This document shows, piece after piece, positions 33,427 to 42,678 of a DNA stretch of 64,000 nt. The position numbers and the translations under genes are program-made. Numbering within the stretch: the stretch's first letter is position 1; each line of letters begins with the position of its first letter. This DNA comes from Idiomarina aminovorans (GTDB lineage Bacteria > Pseudomonadota > Gammaproteobacteria > Enterobacterales > Alteromonadaceae). The notes under the pieces were generated by a model that made no database searches, was not told the DNA's origin, and saw only the letters and a list, made by a program, of their open reading frames with translations. The DNA lies in the NCBI RefSeq assembly GCF_023155095.1, contig NZ_JAKNDA010000002.1, positions 310,001-374,000 of the forward strand. Reading direction: 5' to 3'.

Positions 33427-35316
33427 ATGAAAAGAAGAACAACTATGCTAAAAAAACTTCCTCTGGCTACGGCCATTGCACTGAGCTTTGCCGTGCCAAG
33501 CCAGGCAGCTGACTTTGAAGTCGGTGATTACGAAATTAAATTCGATTCTATTTTGTCTTACGGCGCTGCATGGCGCATGGAAGATCAGGCCAATCACCTA
33601 ATGCACCCGGGGAACCGCGCCGGAGGAACCGCGCAGTCCAGTGTCGGTGACGACGGTAACCTGAACTTCGATAAAGGCGATTTAGTGTCATCGGTAGTCA
33701 AAGGCGTGCACGACTTAAGCATTGATGGTGGCGACCATGGTGCCTTTATTCGTTTCAACTATTGGTATGACTACGTGGTTTCAGAAGAAAATATGCCGCA
33801 TGGCCATGCGGGTAACAATTACTTCCCCGACACCAAGTTAAACGATGACATTTTCGATGATTATTCGCAGGGTAAAGGCGTTGAATTGCTCGATGCTTTT
33901 GTTTATGCAAACTTTGATATTGGCAGCATGCCTGCGAACCTGCGGGTGGGTAGACAGGTTTTAAGCTGGGGTGAAAGTACCTTCGTATTCAACGGCATTA
34001 ACGACATTAACCCGCTGGATGTTAACGCGGCACGTCGGCCGGGTGCAGAAGTTAAAGAAGCCTTGCTACCGGTGGGTATGGTCAGCACCAGTATTGGTTT
34101 AACCGACTCATTAAACCTGGAAGCTTTCTACCAGTACGAGTGGGACAACACCAAGCTGGACGGTTGCGGTACCTACTTTTCAAGCGTTGATATTATTGGT
34201 GGCCCGGGCTGCGGTAAAGTAACGCTTAACCCCGAATTAACCGAAGGAAACTTTTTAAGCGACTTCGAATCAGTACAAGCGGGCGCTTATATCGGCAGCA
34301 ATCCGGTCTTAGAAGCCTCAGATAGTGGTCAATGGGGGGCGAACCTGCGTTATTACTCGCTGGATTTAGGTACTGAGTTTGGTATTTATTACCTGAACCT
34401 GCACAACAACACACCGATTATTTCGGCTTACAACTGGAAAGAAGACCCACGTCCCAGCCAGGAAGGTGTCTCGCCTTTAGACCTTGGTTTTACCTGGTCT
34501 TCCCCTAATGGTTACCCCATTGACGGGCCGCGTCTGGTGCTTGAGTATCCCGAAGATACCGAAGTTTACGGTTTAAGTTTTAGTTCAAACATCGGGTTAT
34601 GGACAGTGGCTGGTGAGTACAGCTATCGCGATGGTGTGCCGGTGCAAATTAATACCACAGAGTTATTAACGACTGGTTTGCGTCCGAACGTGCCAAGCAC
34701 GTTTTCAAGTCGCTTCAACAACACATCCATTGGTGGTGAAGGCTTAGCAAGTGGTTACGACCGCTTAGATGTCAGTCAGGCGCAGGTAAGCTTTGTGCGT
34801 TTTGTCGACCGCTTGTGGGGCTCTGACCGCATGACCTTTGTCGGTGAAGTGGCAATGAACAGCGTTCATGACATGCCGGGCATTCAGGAGCAGCGTTACG
34901 GGCGGTTGCCGTTATATGGTAAGTGCTTAACTCAAACCGACATGAACCCGCTAATTGGTGCGGCTGAGCAAGCGGGTCGCGAGGATGTTGCTGCGCTTAT
35001 GCAAAGCCGGGTCGGTAACTGCGAAGGTTTTGCAACGTCAACATCATGGGGGTACCGCACCCGCTTCCAGTTTGAGTATTCAAACGTTTGGCAGGGCTGG
35101 AGCTTAAACCCAACGGTTCAGTTTAACCATGACGTTAATGGTTATTCGACCAATAACAACTTTATTGAAGGTCGTAAATCACTGGGTCTGGACCTGACCG
35201 CTGATTATCTGTCTACTTATAAAGTAACGCTGGGTTACACCATGTATTCAGACGAAGAGCTTGACCCGTTAGCTGACCGTGATTTTGCGTCAGTTAGCTT
35301 CTCTTACGCGTTCTAA
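33427..35316 (+). CDS. DUF1302 family outer-membrane protein
   Basis: A 629-residue exported protein. A signal peptide lies around MLKKLPLATAIALSFAVPSQA (cut after QAA). The rest is rich in aromatic-alternating strands, for example LRVGRQVLSWGESTFVFNGI near residue 180, and ends in F (VSFSYAF), as outer-membrane beta barrels do. DUF1302 proteins are thought to be large porin-like channels, often paired with DUF1329 proteins; no DUF1329 gene follows here. The first ATG has AGGTGG six bases upstream; a second ATG six codons later is also possible. Confidence 0.82.
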   Translation: MKRRTTMLKKLPLATAIALSFAVPSQAADFEVGDYEIKFDSILSYGAAWRMEDQANHLMHPGNRAGGTAQSSVGDDGNLNFDKGDLVSSVVKGVHDLSIDGGDHGAFIRFNYWYDYVVSEENMPHGHAGNNYFPDTKLNDDIFDDYSQGKGVELLDAFVYANFDIGSMPANLRVGRQVLSWGESTFVFNGINDINPLDVNAARRPGAEVKEALLPVGMVSTSIGLTDSLNLEAFYQYEWDNTKLDGCGTYFSSVDIIGGPGCGKVTLNPELTEGNFLSDFESVQAGAYIGSNPVLEASDSGQWGANLRYYSLDLGTEFGIYYLNLHNNTPIISAYNWKEDPRPSQEGVSPLDLGFTWSSPNGYPIDGPRLVLEYPEDTEVYGLSFSSNIGLWTVAGEYSYRDGVPVQINTTELLTTGLRPNVPSTFSSRFNNTSIGGEGLASGYDRLDVSQAQVSFVRFVDRLWGSDRMTFVGEVAMNSVHDMPGIQEQRYGRLPLYGKCLTQTDMNPLIGAAEQAGREDVAALMQSRVGNCEGFATSTSWGYRTRFQFEYSNVWQGWSLNPTVQFNHDVNGYSTNNNFIEGRKSLGLDLTADYLSTYKVTLGYTMYSDEELDPLADRDFASVSFSYAF

Positions 35317-35344
35317 TACATTGATTCATACCATGAATCACGAT

Positions 35345-35377
35345 AAAACCGTCTCTGTTAAGGCGGTTTTTTATTTT
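35345..35377 (+). terminator. Terminator after the DUF1302 gene
   Basis: AAAACCGTC / GGCGGTTTT stem with a seven-to-eight base loop and a following TTATTTTT run. It separates the porin-like gene from the S9 peptidase. Confidence 0.85.
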
Positions 35378-35391
35378 TCGGGAGAACAACA

Positions 35392-37401
35392 ATGAAAAAT
35401 TGGATAATAACAGCGGCTGCGCTGATGCTTTCGGGCACAGCGGTAGCTCAGGAAAAACTCCAGTTAGAGGACATATTTACTTTAGAGTATGCATCATCAC
35501 CCAGCATTCACCCCAATGGTGAATGGACCGTATTTGTGCGTCAGTCTATGGACATTAACAACGACCGCAAAGTAGGTCGTTTATGGGCCAGCCTGCCCAA
35601 CGGCGATATTCGCCCGTTAACCGGTGACCAGGGCAGCGAAAGCCAGCCGGCATGGTCACCCAGTGGCGACCGTCTGGCCTACGTATCCACTGAAACGGGT
35701 TCGCCGCAAATTCATATCTACTGGGTTGATTCGGGCGACAGTGCGGCTGTGACCCAACTGACGAAAGCACCATCAAGCTTAAGCTGGTCGCCCGACGGCA
35801 GCCAAATCGCTTTTTCTATGTTTACGCCAAAACCGCAACCGGCACCAGTAAGTTTGCCCGGCAAACCCCAAGGCGCGAACTGGACAGAAGCCCCGAAATA
35901 CGTCGACAAAGACAACTACCGTTATGACGGTGGTGGTTACGCTAAAGACGGGCATCAGCAAATTTATGTGATACCTGCTACCGGCGGTTCGCCGCGTCAG
36001 TTGACCAACGATGAATTTAACCACGGCGGCGATCTGGCATGGTCAGCAGACAGTAAACACCTTTTCTTTTCGGCTAACCGCCACGACAATGCGTTCCGCA
36101 ACCCGGTAAACAGCGAAATTTACCGGTTAACCCTGAACAGCAAAGAAATCACCGCTATTACCGAACGCGACGGACCTGACTCCTCGCCTCAGGTGTCGCC
36201 CAACGGTAAAAAAATTGCCTTTACCGGTTATGACGACACCAAAATGAGTTTTCAGGCCTCTAAGCTGTACGTGATGAACCCGGACGGGTCAGGCATTAAA
36301 GAGTTGACCGGCAATTTAGACCGCAGCATTACCGGGTTTGAGTGGGACACCGACAGCCAGGGTATCTATTTTACCTACGACGACAACGGCGTGGGTCGGT
36401 TAGCGCGTACCACCTTAAACGGTAAGCATAACAAACTGACCGATCGCGTCGGCGGGCTTTCATACAGTCGCCCATATGGCGGCGGTGATTTCAGCGTAGC
36501 CAAAGGTGACCGTATAGCCTTTACTATTTCTAACCCTATGCGCCCGGCCGAGCTGGCAATATGGGAAGATAATAATGTACGCCAGCTAACACGCTTAAAC
36601 GAAGACGCACTGGCGCACAAGCAATTAGCCAAAGTAGAAGAAATTAACTACAAGTCGAGTGTTGACGGTATCGATTTACAAGGCTGGATTGCTTACCCGC
36701 CAAACTTTGATAAAGACAAAGAATACCCGTTAATGCTGGAAATTCACGGTGGCCCGCACACAAATTACGGCCCGCGTTTTGCCGCAGAAATTCAGCTGTT
36801 TGCGTCAGCCGGCTATGTGGTGTTGTATACCAACCCACGTGGCAGCACCAGTTACGGCTCAGACTTTGCCAACGAAATTCATCACAACTACCCAAGCCAC
36901 GACTACAATGACTTAATGGACGGAGTAGACGCGGTTATCGACAAAGGTTTTGTTAACGAAGACCAGCTGTTCGTCACCGGTGGTAGCGGCGGTGGTGTAT
37001 TAACCGCGTGGATAGTCGGCCATACTGACCGCTTTAAAGCCGCAGTAGTGGCTAAGCCAGTGATCAACTGGTACAGCTTTGTGTTAACCGCTGACATGTA
37101 CAACTTCTTTTATCAGTACTGGTTCCCGGGTATGCCGTGGGACAACATGGAACATTACATGAAGTATTCACCTATCAGCTATGTGGGTAATGTGACGACA
37201 CCAACCATGCTGATGGTGGGCGAGAACGACTACCGCACACCGGTGTCCGAAACCGAACAGTACTATCAGGCCTTAAAACTGGAAGGGGTCGACACTGCTA
37301 TGGTTCGTATTCAGGACTCAGGCCATGGCTTGTACGCACAGCCCAGCAACCTGATGAACAAAGTTGCGTATATACTGCATTGGTTTGAGAAATATAGGTA
37401 G
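35392..37401 (+). CDS. S9 family prolyl oligopeptidase/acylaminoacyl peptidase
   Basis: A 669-residue secreted serine peptidase. The signal peptide is MKNWIITAAALMLSGTAVAQ. Residues about 30-400 form a beta-propeller with repeated SPxGxxxAF and WSPDG-type blades (WSPSGDRLAYVS, WSPDGSQIAFS, SPNGKKIAFTG). The C-terminal alpha/beta hydrolase domain carries LMLEIHGGPHTNYG, nucleophile GGSGGGVLTAW, aspartate in GENDYRTPVSE and histidine in DSGHGLY, so the triad is complete. It probably degrades peptides in the periplasm, in keeping with a protein-eating marine heterotroph. Confidence 0.93.
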   Translation: MKNWIITAAALMLSGTAVAQEKLQLEDIFTLEYASSPSIHPNGEWTVFVRQSMDINNDRKVGRLWASLPNGDIRPLTGDQGSESQPAWSPSGDRLAYVSTETGSPQIHIYWVDSGDSAAVTQLTKAPSSLSWSPDGSQIAFSMFTPKPQPAPVSLPGKPQGANWTEAPKYVDKDNYRYDGGGYAKDGHQQIYVIPATGGSPRQLTNDEFNHGGDLAWSADSKHLFFSANRHDNAFRNPVNSEIYRLTLNSKEITAITERDGPDSSPQVSPNGKKIAFTGYDDTKMSFQASKLYVMNPDGSGIKELTGNLDRSITGFEWDTDSQGIYFTYDDNGVGRLARTTLNGKHNKLTDRVGGLSYSRPYGGGDFSVAKGDRIAFTISNPMRPAELAIWEDNNVRQLTRLNEDALAHKQLAKVEEINYKSSVDGIDLQGWIAYPPNFDKDKEYPLMLEIHGGPHTNYGPRFAAEIQLFASAGYVVLYTNPRGSTSYGSDFANEIHHNYPSHDYNDLMDGVDAVIDKGFVNEDQLFVTGGSGGGVLTAWIVGHTDRFKAAVVAKPVINWYSFVLTADMYNFFYQYWFPGMPWDNMEHYMKYSPISYVGNVTTPTMLMVGENDYRTPVSETEQYYQALKLEGVDTAMVRIQDSGHGLYAQPSNLMNKVAYILHWFEKYR

Positions 37402-37422
37402 GATTAAAGTAAATCTAGATTT

Positions 37423-37456
37423 AGAAGCCTCTGTGATTAATGTCACAGAGGCTTCT
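37423..37456. terminator. Two-way terminator between the S9 peptidase and sulfotransferase
   Basis: AGAAGCCTCTGTGA-TTAATG-TCACAGAGGCTTCT, a perfect 14-bp stem. It ends at the stop codon of the convergent sulfotransferase gene and can serve both strands. Confidence 0.88.
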
Positions 37457-38106
37457 TACAGGTTATAGCCAAATAGATAAAAGTCCGTATCGTAAAATTC
37501 AGATAAGCGCTCTGCGTTAGCTGTGGATAAGCTTTCTACTTTAGCACTTTTGTTTGTATTGACTTTTGATAGTGTACGGTCGACTCCTATTTTTTGGCAA
37601 ATATAGTTAAAATCGGCATTAATGTTTTCGAACCGTCCAATGAAGTCTATCCCTATTTGCTTATCCTTTTTATTACCGGTGTAATTTATAAAACGATATT
37701 GTGGAGTGAAGTGTAGGCTTTTAAAATCATCTGGACTTTTTAAAAAAGCTTCGCAGAAATCGTTAACACCCTCAAATCTAGCCATTACCCCTTGCAATTT
37801 CCGGTCAGAAAGAAATGGACTGTTACCTTTCAAAAAGTTAAAACTAGATTCAAACCGGGTTAAAGGGTTTCGGACAAAACTAAATTTGAATAAAGACTCT
37901 GTTTTTTTGGGATCGCTAAAATAATAATCAGAAACTTTTTTGTGACCTACCTGATGACCATATAGTGTTAACGAAATAGAACTGCCTGCAGCTTTCGGTA
38001 TATGAGTGAATAATGAGTTTTGATGTTTAAAAGAAGCGTGTAGTGGTGATGCAGTAAGCTTTCTTGGAAGCTTTTTCGCAAACAACTTGTTAAAAGCGTA
38101 AGTCAT
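37456..38106 (-). CDS. Sulfotransferase family 2-type protein
   Basis: A 216-residue putative sulfotransferase. The PAPS 5'-phosphosulfate loop is HIPKAAGSSISLTL (residues about 35-48) and the 3'-phosphate motif is FKFSFVRNPLTRFESSFNFL (about 73-92). These define the sugar/carbohydrate sulfotransferase family. The substrate is probably a surface glycan, since the gene is 2 bases downstream of a family-25 glycosyltransferase. Codon and base use are visibly more AT-rich than in the S9 gene next door, which suggests horizontal transfer. Confidence 0.8.
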   Translation of the reverse strand: MTYAFNKLFAKKLPRKLTASPLHASFKHQNSLFTHIPKAAGSSISLTLYGHQVGHKKVSDYYFSDPKKTESLFKFSFVRNPLTRFESSFNFLKGNSPFLSDRKLQGVMARFEGVNDFCEAFLKSPDDFKSLHFTPQYRFINYTGNKKDKQIGIDFIGRFENINADFNYICQKIGVDRTLSKVNTNKSAKVESLSTANAERLSEFYDTDFYLFGYNL

Positions 38107-38108
38107 AG

Positions 38109-38828
38109 TTATCCCTTGAATTTAAATCGTACGGTCTCTTTTATCTTATTAAAAGGTCTTTTCTTTACCGTTCTTCTAGCAGAAATTTTTTGGATCTCGC
38201 TTAGTTCGCCCGATACATTTGCTACGTAGGGAATCAAGCCTTGGACCTTGATGTTTAGTTCCCAGGACCACTGTAAATCTACGTCAACAGGCCGAAAGAA
38301 TGGTGGTCTATTTTTTAACAAGCGCTTGGCGCCTTCACGGCTTACAATCTGGGCAACGGTCCCGGTAGGCGGCTTTTTATAATCAACTAGAGATACGTTA
38401 TCGCCTTTCGGAGTTTTTACCAACTTAGCTTCAGTATAAGGACGATGTTTAAATGGACAAGAAAGCTTCAAATAGTGCCATTCTGTTTCTATATTAGGAA
38501 CAGACTCAATAACATCTTTAAAGTTCGGCTCTAATAATAAGTCATCTTCAAGAATTACAGCAAAATCTAAGCCATCTTCAATAATTTTTTCCCAGCACTT
38601 AACGTGGCTCAAATAGCAGCCCATTTCTCCTAGTGTTAAATCATAGTGGTAGCGTTTTTGAGCCATTTTGTCATCAAAAACTTTATTAATCAGTTCATTT
38701 TCTAGAGTCTTACCGTCAACGGCAGAGATCCGCTCGAAATCAACTCCGGCTGAATCTAGTTGCCCGGCCGCATTATTGAGACGCTCAACCGAGCGGTCCA
38801 GGTTGATAAGAAAAATAGAATAGTTCAT
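38109..38828 (-). CDS. Glycosyltransferase family 25 (LPS-type)
   Basis: A 239-residue family-25 transferase starting at MNYSIFLINLDRSVERL; eight upstream codons in frame are not family sequence. Further marks are FERISAVDGK, LTLGEMGCYLSHVKCWEKI and FAVILEDDLLLEPNF (the EDD donor/metal motif, about residue 95). It is expected to add a sugar to lipopolysaccharide or a similar glycan. It forms a two-gene unit with the sulfotransferase. Confidence 0.88.
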   Translation of the reverse strand: MNYSIFLINLDRSVERLNNAAGQLDSAGVDFERISAVDGKTLENELINKVFDDKMAQKRYHYDLTLGEMGCYLSHVKCWEKIIEDGLDFAVILEDDLLLEPNFKDVIESVPNIETEWHYLKLSCPFKHRPYTEAKLVKTPKGDNVSLVDYKKPPTGTVAQIVSREGAKRLLKNRPPFFRPVDVDLQWSWELNIKVQGLIPYVANVSGELSEIQKISARRTVKKRPFNKIKETVRFKFKG

Positions 38829-39017
38829 AGAGTGGCATCCATTAATTAGCACAATGTATCTTGCCCAATTCTACAATATATTTATCAGAAACAATAATCC
38901 TAGCTGAGTAATGACATGATGTAGTCTTGCTTTCATACGGCTGGTAGTAAATGTGGGCTCGTTATCCTCTAAAAAGTTAGTTAGAATTAATCATTCTTCA
39001 TTACAGATTAATTTGTT

Positions 39018-40037
39018 ATGTCAAAGTTTTTAGTGACAGGTGGGGCTGGTTACATTGGTTCCCATACTGTTGTTGAGTTGCTTAAAAGTAATCACCAAGT
39101 AGTTGTCCTTGATAATTTAGCGAATGGCTATGAGTCTTGTTTGAGAAGAATTGCGCAAATTACAGGAAAAAAACCTGAGTTTGTTTTAGGTGATGTACGA
39201 GATGCTGAAAAAGTTGCGAGGATTCTTCGAGATAAACGAATAGATAGTGTCATTCATTTTGCTGGACTGAAAGCTGTCTCAGAAAGTGTGAATAAGCCCT
39301 TAGAATATTATGACGTAAATGTTCATGGCACTTTGGCTTTGTGTAAAGCGATGAAAAAGGCTCGGGTTAAACGTCTTATTTTTAGTTCATCCGCTACCAT
39401 ATATGGTGTTGAAGCTCCCGTCCCTTATCTAGAGTCGATGCCGCGAGGCAAAACCTCTAACCCGTATGGTGAGAGTAAGGCAGTGGTCGAACGGTTTTTA
39501 ACCGATTTATCGCATTCTGATCCTGATTGGTCTGTTAGTTTATTGCGTTATTTCAATCCTATAGGGGCTCACCCAAGCGGCTTTATTGGAGAAGCCCCGA
39601 AAGGGATTCCAAATAACTTGCTTCCGTTCATCACTCAAGTTGCTATTGGCCAGAGAGAAGTGTTATCAGTTTTTGGGAACGATTATAAAACGGAAGATGG
39701 GACGTGTGAACGAGATTATTTACACGTTATGGACTTGGCTGAAGGGCATCGATTGATCGCGGAGCAGTGCGGTCCTAAGCCTGGTGTGCATATCTATAAC
39801 TTGGGTACGGGGAAGCCTGTATCTGTTTTGAAAATGATAGAGCACTTTGAAAAAGTGAACAAAGTTTCAGTACCATTCCGTATCGAAGATCGCAGAGATG
39901 GCGACTTAGATGCGTTTTGGGCTGATGTGTCAAAAATTGAGCATGAATTGAATTGGCATGCTGAGCGGGGACTGGATGACATGCTAAAAGATGCGTGGCG
40001 TTGGCAGTTACAAAACCCTGATGGATACTCTTGCTAG
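39018..40037 (+). CDS. galE: UDP-glucose 4-epimerase
   Basis: Interconverts UDP-glucose and UDP-galactose (or the N-acetyl forms), supplying surface glycans. The 339 residues show the NAD motif GGAGYIGSHTVVELL, the SSSATIYG segment with catalytic serine/threonine, and YxxxK in NPYGESKAVVERFL. RYFNPIGAHPSG and CERDYLHVMDLAEGH are also conserved. It is divergent from the GT25-sulfotransferase pair and AT-richer than ung downstream. Confidence 0.94.
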   Translation: MSKFLVTGGAGYIGSHTVVELLKSNHQVVVLDNLANGYESCLRRIAQITGKKPEFVLGDVRDAEKVARILRDKRIDSVIHFAGLKAVSESVNKPLEYYDVNVHGTLALCKAMKKARVKRLIFSSSATIYGVEAPVPYLESMPRGKTSNPYGESKAVVERFLTDLSHSDPDWSVSLLRYFNPIGAHPSGFIGEAPKGIPNNLLPFITQVAIGQREVLSVFGNDYKTEDGTCERDYLHVMDLAEGHRLIAEQCGPKPGVHIYNLGTGKPVSVLKMIEHFEKVNKVSVPFRIEDRRDGDLDAFWADVSKIEHELNWHAERGLDDMLKDAWRWQLQNPDGYSC

Positions 40038-40084
40038 ACTAATATGGCCAGCTTAAAGGCTGAGAAAACATTAAGGAATCCATA

Positions 40085-40735
40085 ATGCCCTGGAGCACTC
40101 TTTTAGCCGAAGAAAAACAAAAGCCATACTTTCAGCAGTTGTGGCAGCGCGTTGAGCAGGCACGGCAGGAAACTGTGGTGTACCCGCCCAAAGAAGACGT
40201 GTTCAACGCGCTGAAGCTGACCGAGCCGGAGCAGGTGAAAGTGGTGATTCTGGGGCAGGACCCCTACCACGGCCCCGGGCAGGCGCACGGCTTAAGCTTC
40301 TCGGTGCCCGAAGGGGTTAAGTTTCCGCCGTCGCTGCGCAATATGTTTAAAGCCATTGCTATGGACTACCCCGACACCGTACTGCCAAAACACGGCGATT
40401 TAACCAGCTGGGCACAGCAGGGCGTGTTGTTGCTCAATACCGTGCTTACTGTAGAGCAGGGAAAAGCCCACAGTCATGCCTGCTGGGGCTGGGAAACCTT
40501 TACTGACACCGTTATCAGCAAAGTATCAGCGGCGACCGAAAACGTGGTGTTCCTGCTCTGGGGCGCGCACGCACAAAAGAAAATACCGCTTATAGACGGC
40601 AACAAACATTGCATACTGACTGCACCACACCCCTCGCCTTTGTCTGCACACCGTGGTTTTTTCGACGCCAACCATTTTCGTAAAGCCAACGAGTATTTGC
40701 AGGACCATGGCCGCCAGCCCATTCGGTGGGCGTGA
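40085..40735 (+). CDS. ung: Uracil-DNA glycosylase
   Basis: Cuts uracil from DNA to start base excision repair. The 216 residues include the water-activating motif [18 protein letters not shown] (aspartate near residue 60) and the DNA-intercalation motif [11 protein letters not shown] near residue 183. Both active-site motifs are intact. Confidence 0.96.
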   Translation: MPWSTLLAEEKQKPYFQQLWQRVEQARQETVVYPPKEDVFNALKLTEPEQVKVVILGQDPYHGPGQAHGLSFSVPEGVKFPPSLRNMFKAIAMDYPDTVLPKHGDLTSWAQQGVLLLNTVLTVEQGKAHSHACWGWETFTDTVISKVSAATENVVFLLWGAHAQKKIPLIDGNKHCILTAPHPSPLSAHRGFFDANHFRKANEYLQDHGRQPIRWA

Positions 40736-40790
40736 TGGTATCTACAATTTATGGTCTAACTTTTTGACCGCGTTGGATAATCAACGTCTA

Positions 40791-40839
40791 TAAAACGTAA
40801 ATTCTAAAATTTGCGTTTTATTTGTTATTCTACTATATT
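40791..40839 (+). promoter_or_regulatory. Inverted repeat overlapping the promoter of the first Fic gene
   Basis: The inverted repeat TAAAACGTAAATT (40791-40803) / AATTTGCGTTTTA (40808-40820) matches at 12 of 13 positions. A promoter reads TTGCGT (-35, inside the right arm), 17 bases, TATATT (-10, 40834-40839). A repressor bound here would block the -35 box. The Fic protein has a C-terminal winged-helix-like tail and could bind it. Confidence 0.65.
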
Positions 40840-40870
40840 AAAACTCAATTATTTGCTTTGGATAACAATA

Positions 40871-42220
40871 ATGGCAAGGGTTAGAACGCCGCCCTCTATG
40901 GAAAAGTTATTTTCAGAATTTCCATCTAAAGCGGTTTTTAAAACAATGGAAACTTATAGTCTCACTAACTCGAAAGGTGAGTACTTACCGTGGGACAAAT
41001 TCAAGTGGCGGGTTAATAAAGGAGATAACGCAGAACTCGCTTGGTTAGCAACCAAACTTGCGAGAACTAATGTGAGCCGGAATTTACCAGAGTTGTGCCT
41101 GACCAATGACGCCTCTTGTTTTAAAGCTTGTATCCCGGACTCTTTACAGGCCAAACTCCACTATATTGATAAGCTGAGCGGAGGTTCGCAAAGCGTTTCC
41201 GATCATCCTTTCTTCGGAAAGCAGGAAAAGAATGCCTATTTGGTCCAAAGTTTATTGATGGAAGAGGCGATTACGTCTTCGCAGCTGGAAGGAGCGTCGA
41301 CAACGCGCAAAGTTGCGAAAGAGATGCTTGAATCGGAACGTCAGCCAAAGAACAAATCCGAACAAATGATTGCCAATAACTATCGTTTAATGAAGCGGGC
41401 AGTCAGTCTGAAAAATGATGAGTTAAGCATTCCTCTCATTTTAGAGTTACACGAGATAGCGACCCATAACGCTATCGATAATGACGCGGTTCCGGGTGAA
41501 TTCAGAACCCGCGACGATATTGATATACGCGACCAGTATAACGACGTAGCGCATGTGCCACCAGCGGCACGTAGCCTACAGGAACGTATGGAAAAGCTGT
41601 GTCAGTTTGCCAATGAAGAGCACGGACAACTTGACTCGGACAACTTCATTCATCCTTTAGTAAAAGCTATCATTCTGCACTTTATGGTGGCCTATACTCA
41701 CCCTTTTGGCGACGGCAACGGGCGTACTGCAAGAGCGCTATTTTATTGGTTTATGCTGAAGTCGGGCTATTGGCTGTTCGAGTATGTGTCCATTAGTAAA
41801 CTGATTCAGGAAAAACGCACCGATTATGATCGGGCGTTTTTATACACCGAAACTGACGATAATGACCTAACGTACTTTCTGTATCATCAGGTAGGCATTG
41901 TGGTGAAAGCCGTTGATGCTTTGCGGGACTACATAGAGCGTCAACAAAAAGAAATATTCGAGTTCATGAATTGGGTAGAAAAAAGCTCTGTTGCCAAAGC
42001 TCTAAAAAGGGGGCAGCTCGACGTACTAAAAGAAGCTGTGAAAAATCCGGGGCGGATATTCACAGTGAAAACCGTCGCGAACAACCTCGGCTGCAACGAC
42101 AACACCGCACGCACTTATTTGAACGACCTTGCCAAACGTGACCTACTACTTGTCGGCAAGGGCAGCAAAGGCAAAGCTGTGCGCTACATAGCCCCTGCAG
42201 ACCTCGCCGAACGGCTGTAG
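40871..42220 (+). CDS. Fic family protein (AMPylator) with C-terminal winged helix
   Basis: A 449-residue Fic protein, expected to transfer AMP to a target hydroxyl. The catalytic motif HPFGDGNGRTAR is complete (about residue 279). The inhibitory motif S-x3-E-G is seen in SSQLEGASTTRK (about residue 137), N-terminal to the Fic core, so it is a class II, self-inhibited Fic. The tail ...KTVANNLGCNDNTARTYLNDLAKRDLL is a winged-helix segment likely to bind DNA. The start MARVRTPPSMEKLF is preferred over the longer frame. The stop codon is inside a REP-like repeat. Confidence 0.9.
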   Translation: MARVRTPPSMEKLFSEFPSKAVFKTMETYSLTNSKGEYLPWDKFKWRVNKGDNAELAWLATKLARTNVSRNLPELCLTNDASCFKACIPDSLQAKLHYIDKLSGGSQSVSDHPFFGKQEKNAYLVQSLLMEEAITSSQLEGASTTRKVAKEMLESERQPKNKSEQMIANNYRLMKRAVSLKNDELSIPLILELHEIATHNAIDNDAVPGEFRTRDDIDIRDQYNDVAHVPPAARSLQERMEKLCQFANEEHGQLDSDNFIHPLVKAIILHFMVAYTHPFGDGNGRTARALFYWFMLKSGYWLFEYVSISKLIQEKRTDYDRAFLYTETDDNDLTYFLYHQVGIVVKAVDALRDYIERQQKEIFEFMNWVEKSSVAKALKRGQLDVLKEAVKNPGRIFTVKTVANNLGCNDNTARTYLNDLAKRDLLLVGKGSKGKAVRYIAPADLAERL

Positions 42221-42243
42221 CCTGATGTGATCGCATGCCCTCT

Positions 42244-42273
42244 GTAGCCTAACGTTCACGTTAGGTGAGATAC
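42244..42273. repeat. REP-like 30-bp element, left of hipBA
   Basis: GTAGCCTAACGTTCACGTTAGG followed by TGAGATAC. All 30 bases are identical to 43954-43983, so the pair brackets the hipBA operon as direct repeats. A diverged further unit, GTAGCCTGATGTGATCGCATG, begins at 42217 and overlaps the stop of the Fic gene. Confidence 0.85.
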
Positions 42274-42277
42274 TTTA

Positions 42278-42397
42278 ATTCACGCGAATAGATGAATAAA
42301 GGTGGCAACGCACTTAAATTACTTTATTTTCACTGCATCTAATGAATTTTGTTGATTTAATACTATTTTACTCCTATATTCACTTTATCGAGTGAAT
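42278..42397 (+). promoter_or_regulatory. Three 20-bp palindromic operators and promoter of hipBA
   Basis: Copies start at 42278, 42328 and 42378, exactly 50 bases apart. Copy 3 is ATTCACTTTATCGAGTGAAT; copies 1 and 2 keep the TTCAC/TGAAT ends with the same 20-bp length. Promoter: TTGATT (42352-42357), 17-base spacer, TATATT (42375-42380), so the -10 runs into copy 3. The layout fits autorepression by HipB dimers with DNA bending or cooperative looping. Confidence 0.72.
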
Positions 42398-42408
42398 TTG
42401 GAGGCGTT

Positions 42409-42678
42409 ATGCTGTTAGAAGCAAGAGATACGAAGACTATCGGCAAAATTGCCAAAATCGTACGACAGCAGCAAGAGCTGGATCAAACCACGGCAGGCTC
42501 TTTCGCTGGCTGTGGTATTAATTTCGTCAGTCAGTTTGAAAATGGCAAACCCACCGTGCAGTTCGAAAAAGCACTAAACATATTGAATGCGCTTGGTATA
42601 AAAGTGTATTTAGATGTTCCCGACAGTTCGCACAGTGAGAAGCTCTCAAAATTAGTGGATGCCGACACACATGAGTAA
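42409..42678 (+). CDS. hipB: HipB-like antitoxin, XRE family
   Basis: An 89-residue helix-turn-helix protein: IGKIAKIVRQQQELDQTTAGSFAGCGINFVSQFENGKPTVQFEKALNIL spans residues about 11-60 (quoted motifs: IVRQQQELDQ, FVSQFENGK). It is the DNA-binding antitoxin of the following HipA and probably represses its own promoter through the three upstream palindromes. It overlaps hipA by 8 bases. Confidence 0.88.
   Translation: MLLEARDTKTIGKIAKIVRQQQELDQTTAGSFAGCGINFVSQFENGKPTVQFEKALNILNALGIKVYLDVPDSSHSEKLSKLVDADTHE

Noticed and set aside
38853-39017. ops or JUMPstart element before galE
   Set aside because: No GGCGGTAG core is present; only the site at 52967 qualifies.
40811-40870. 20-residue N-terminal extension of the first Fic protein
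   Set aside because: It overlaps the promoter and operator and has no family similarity.
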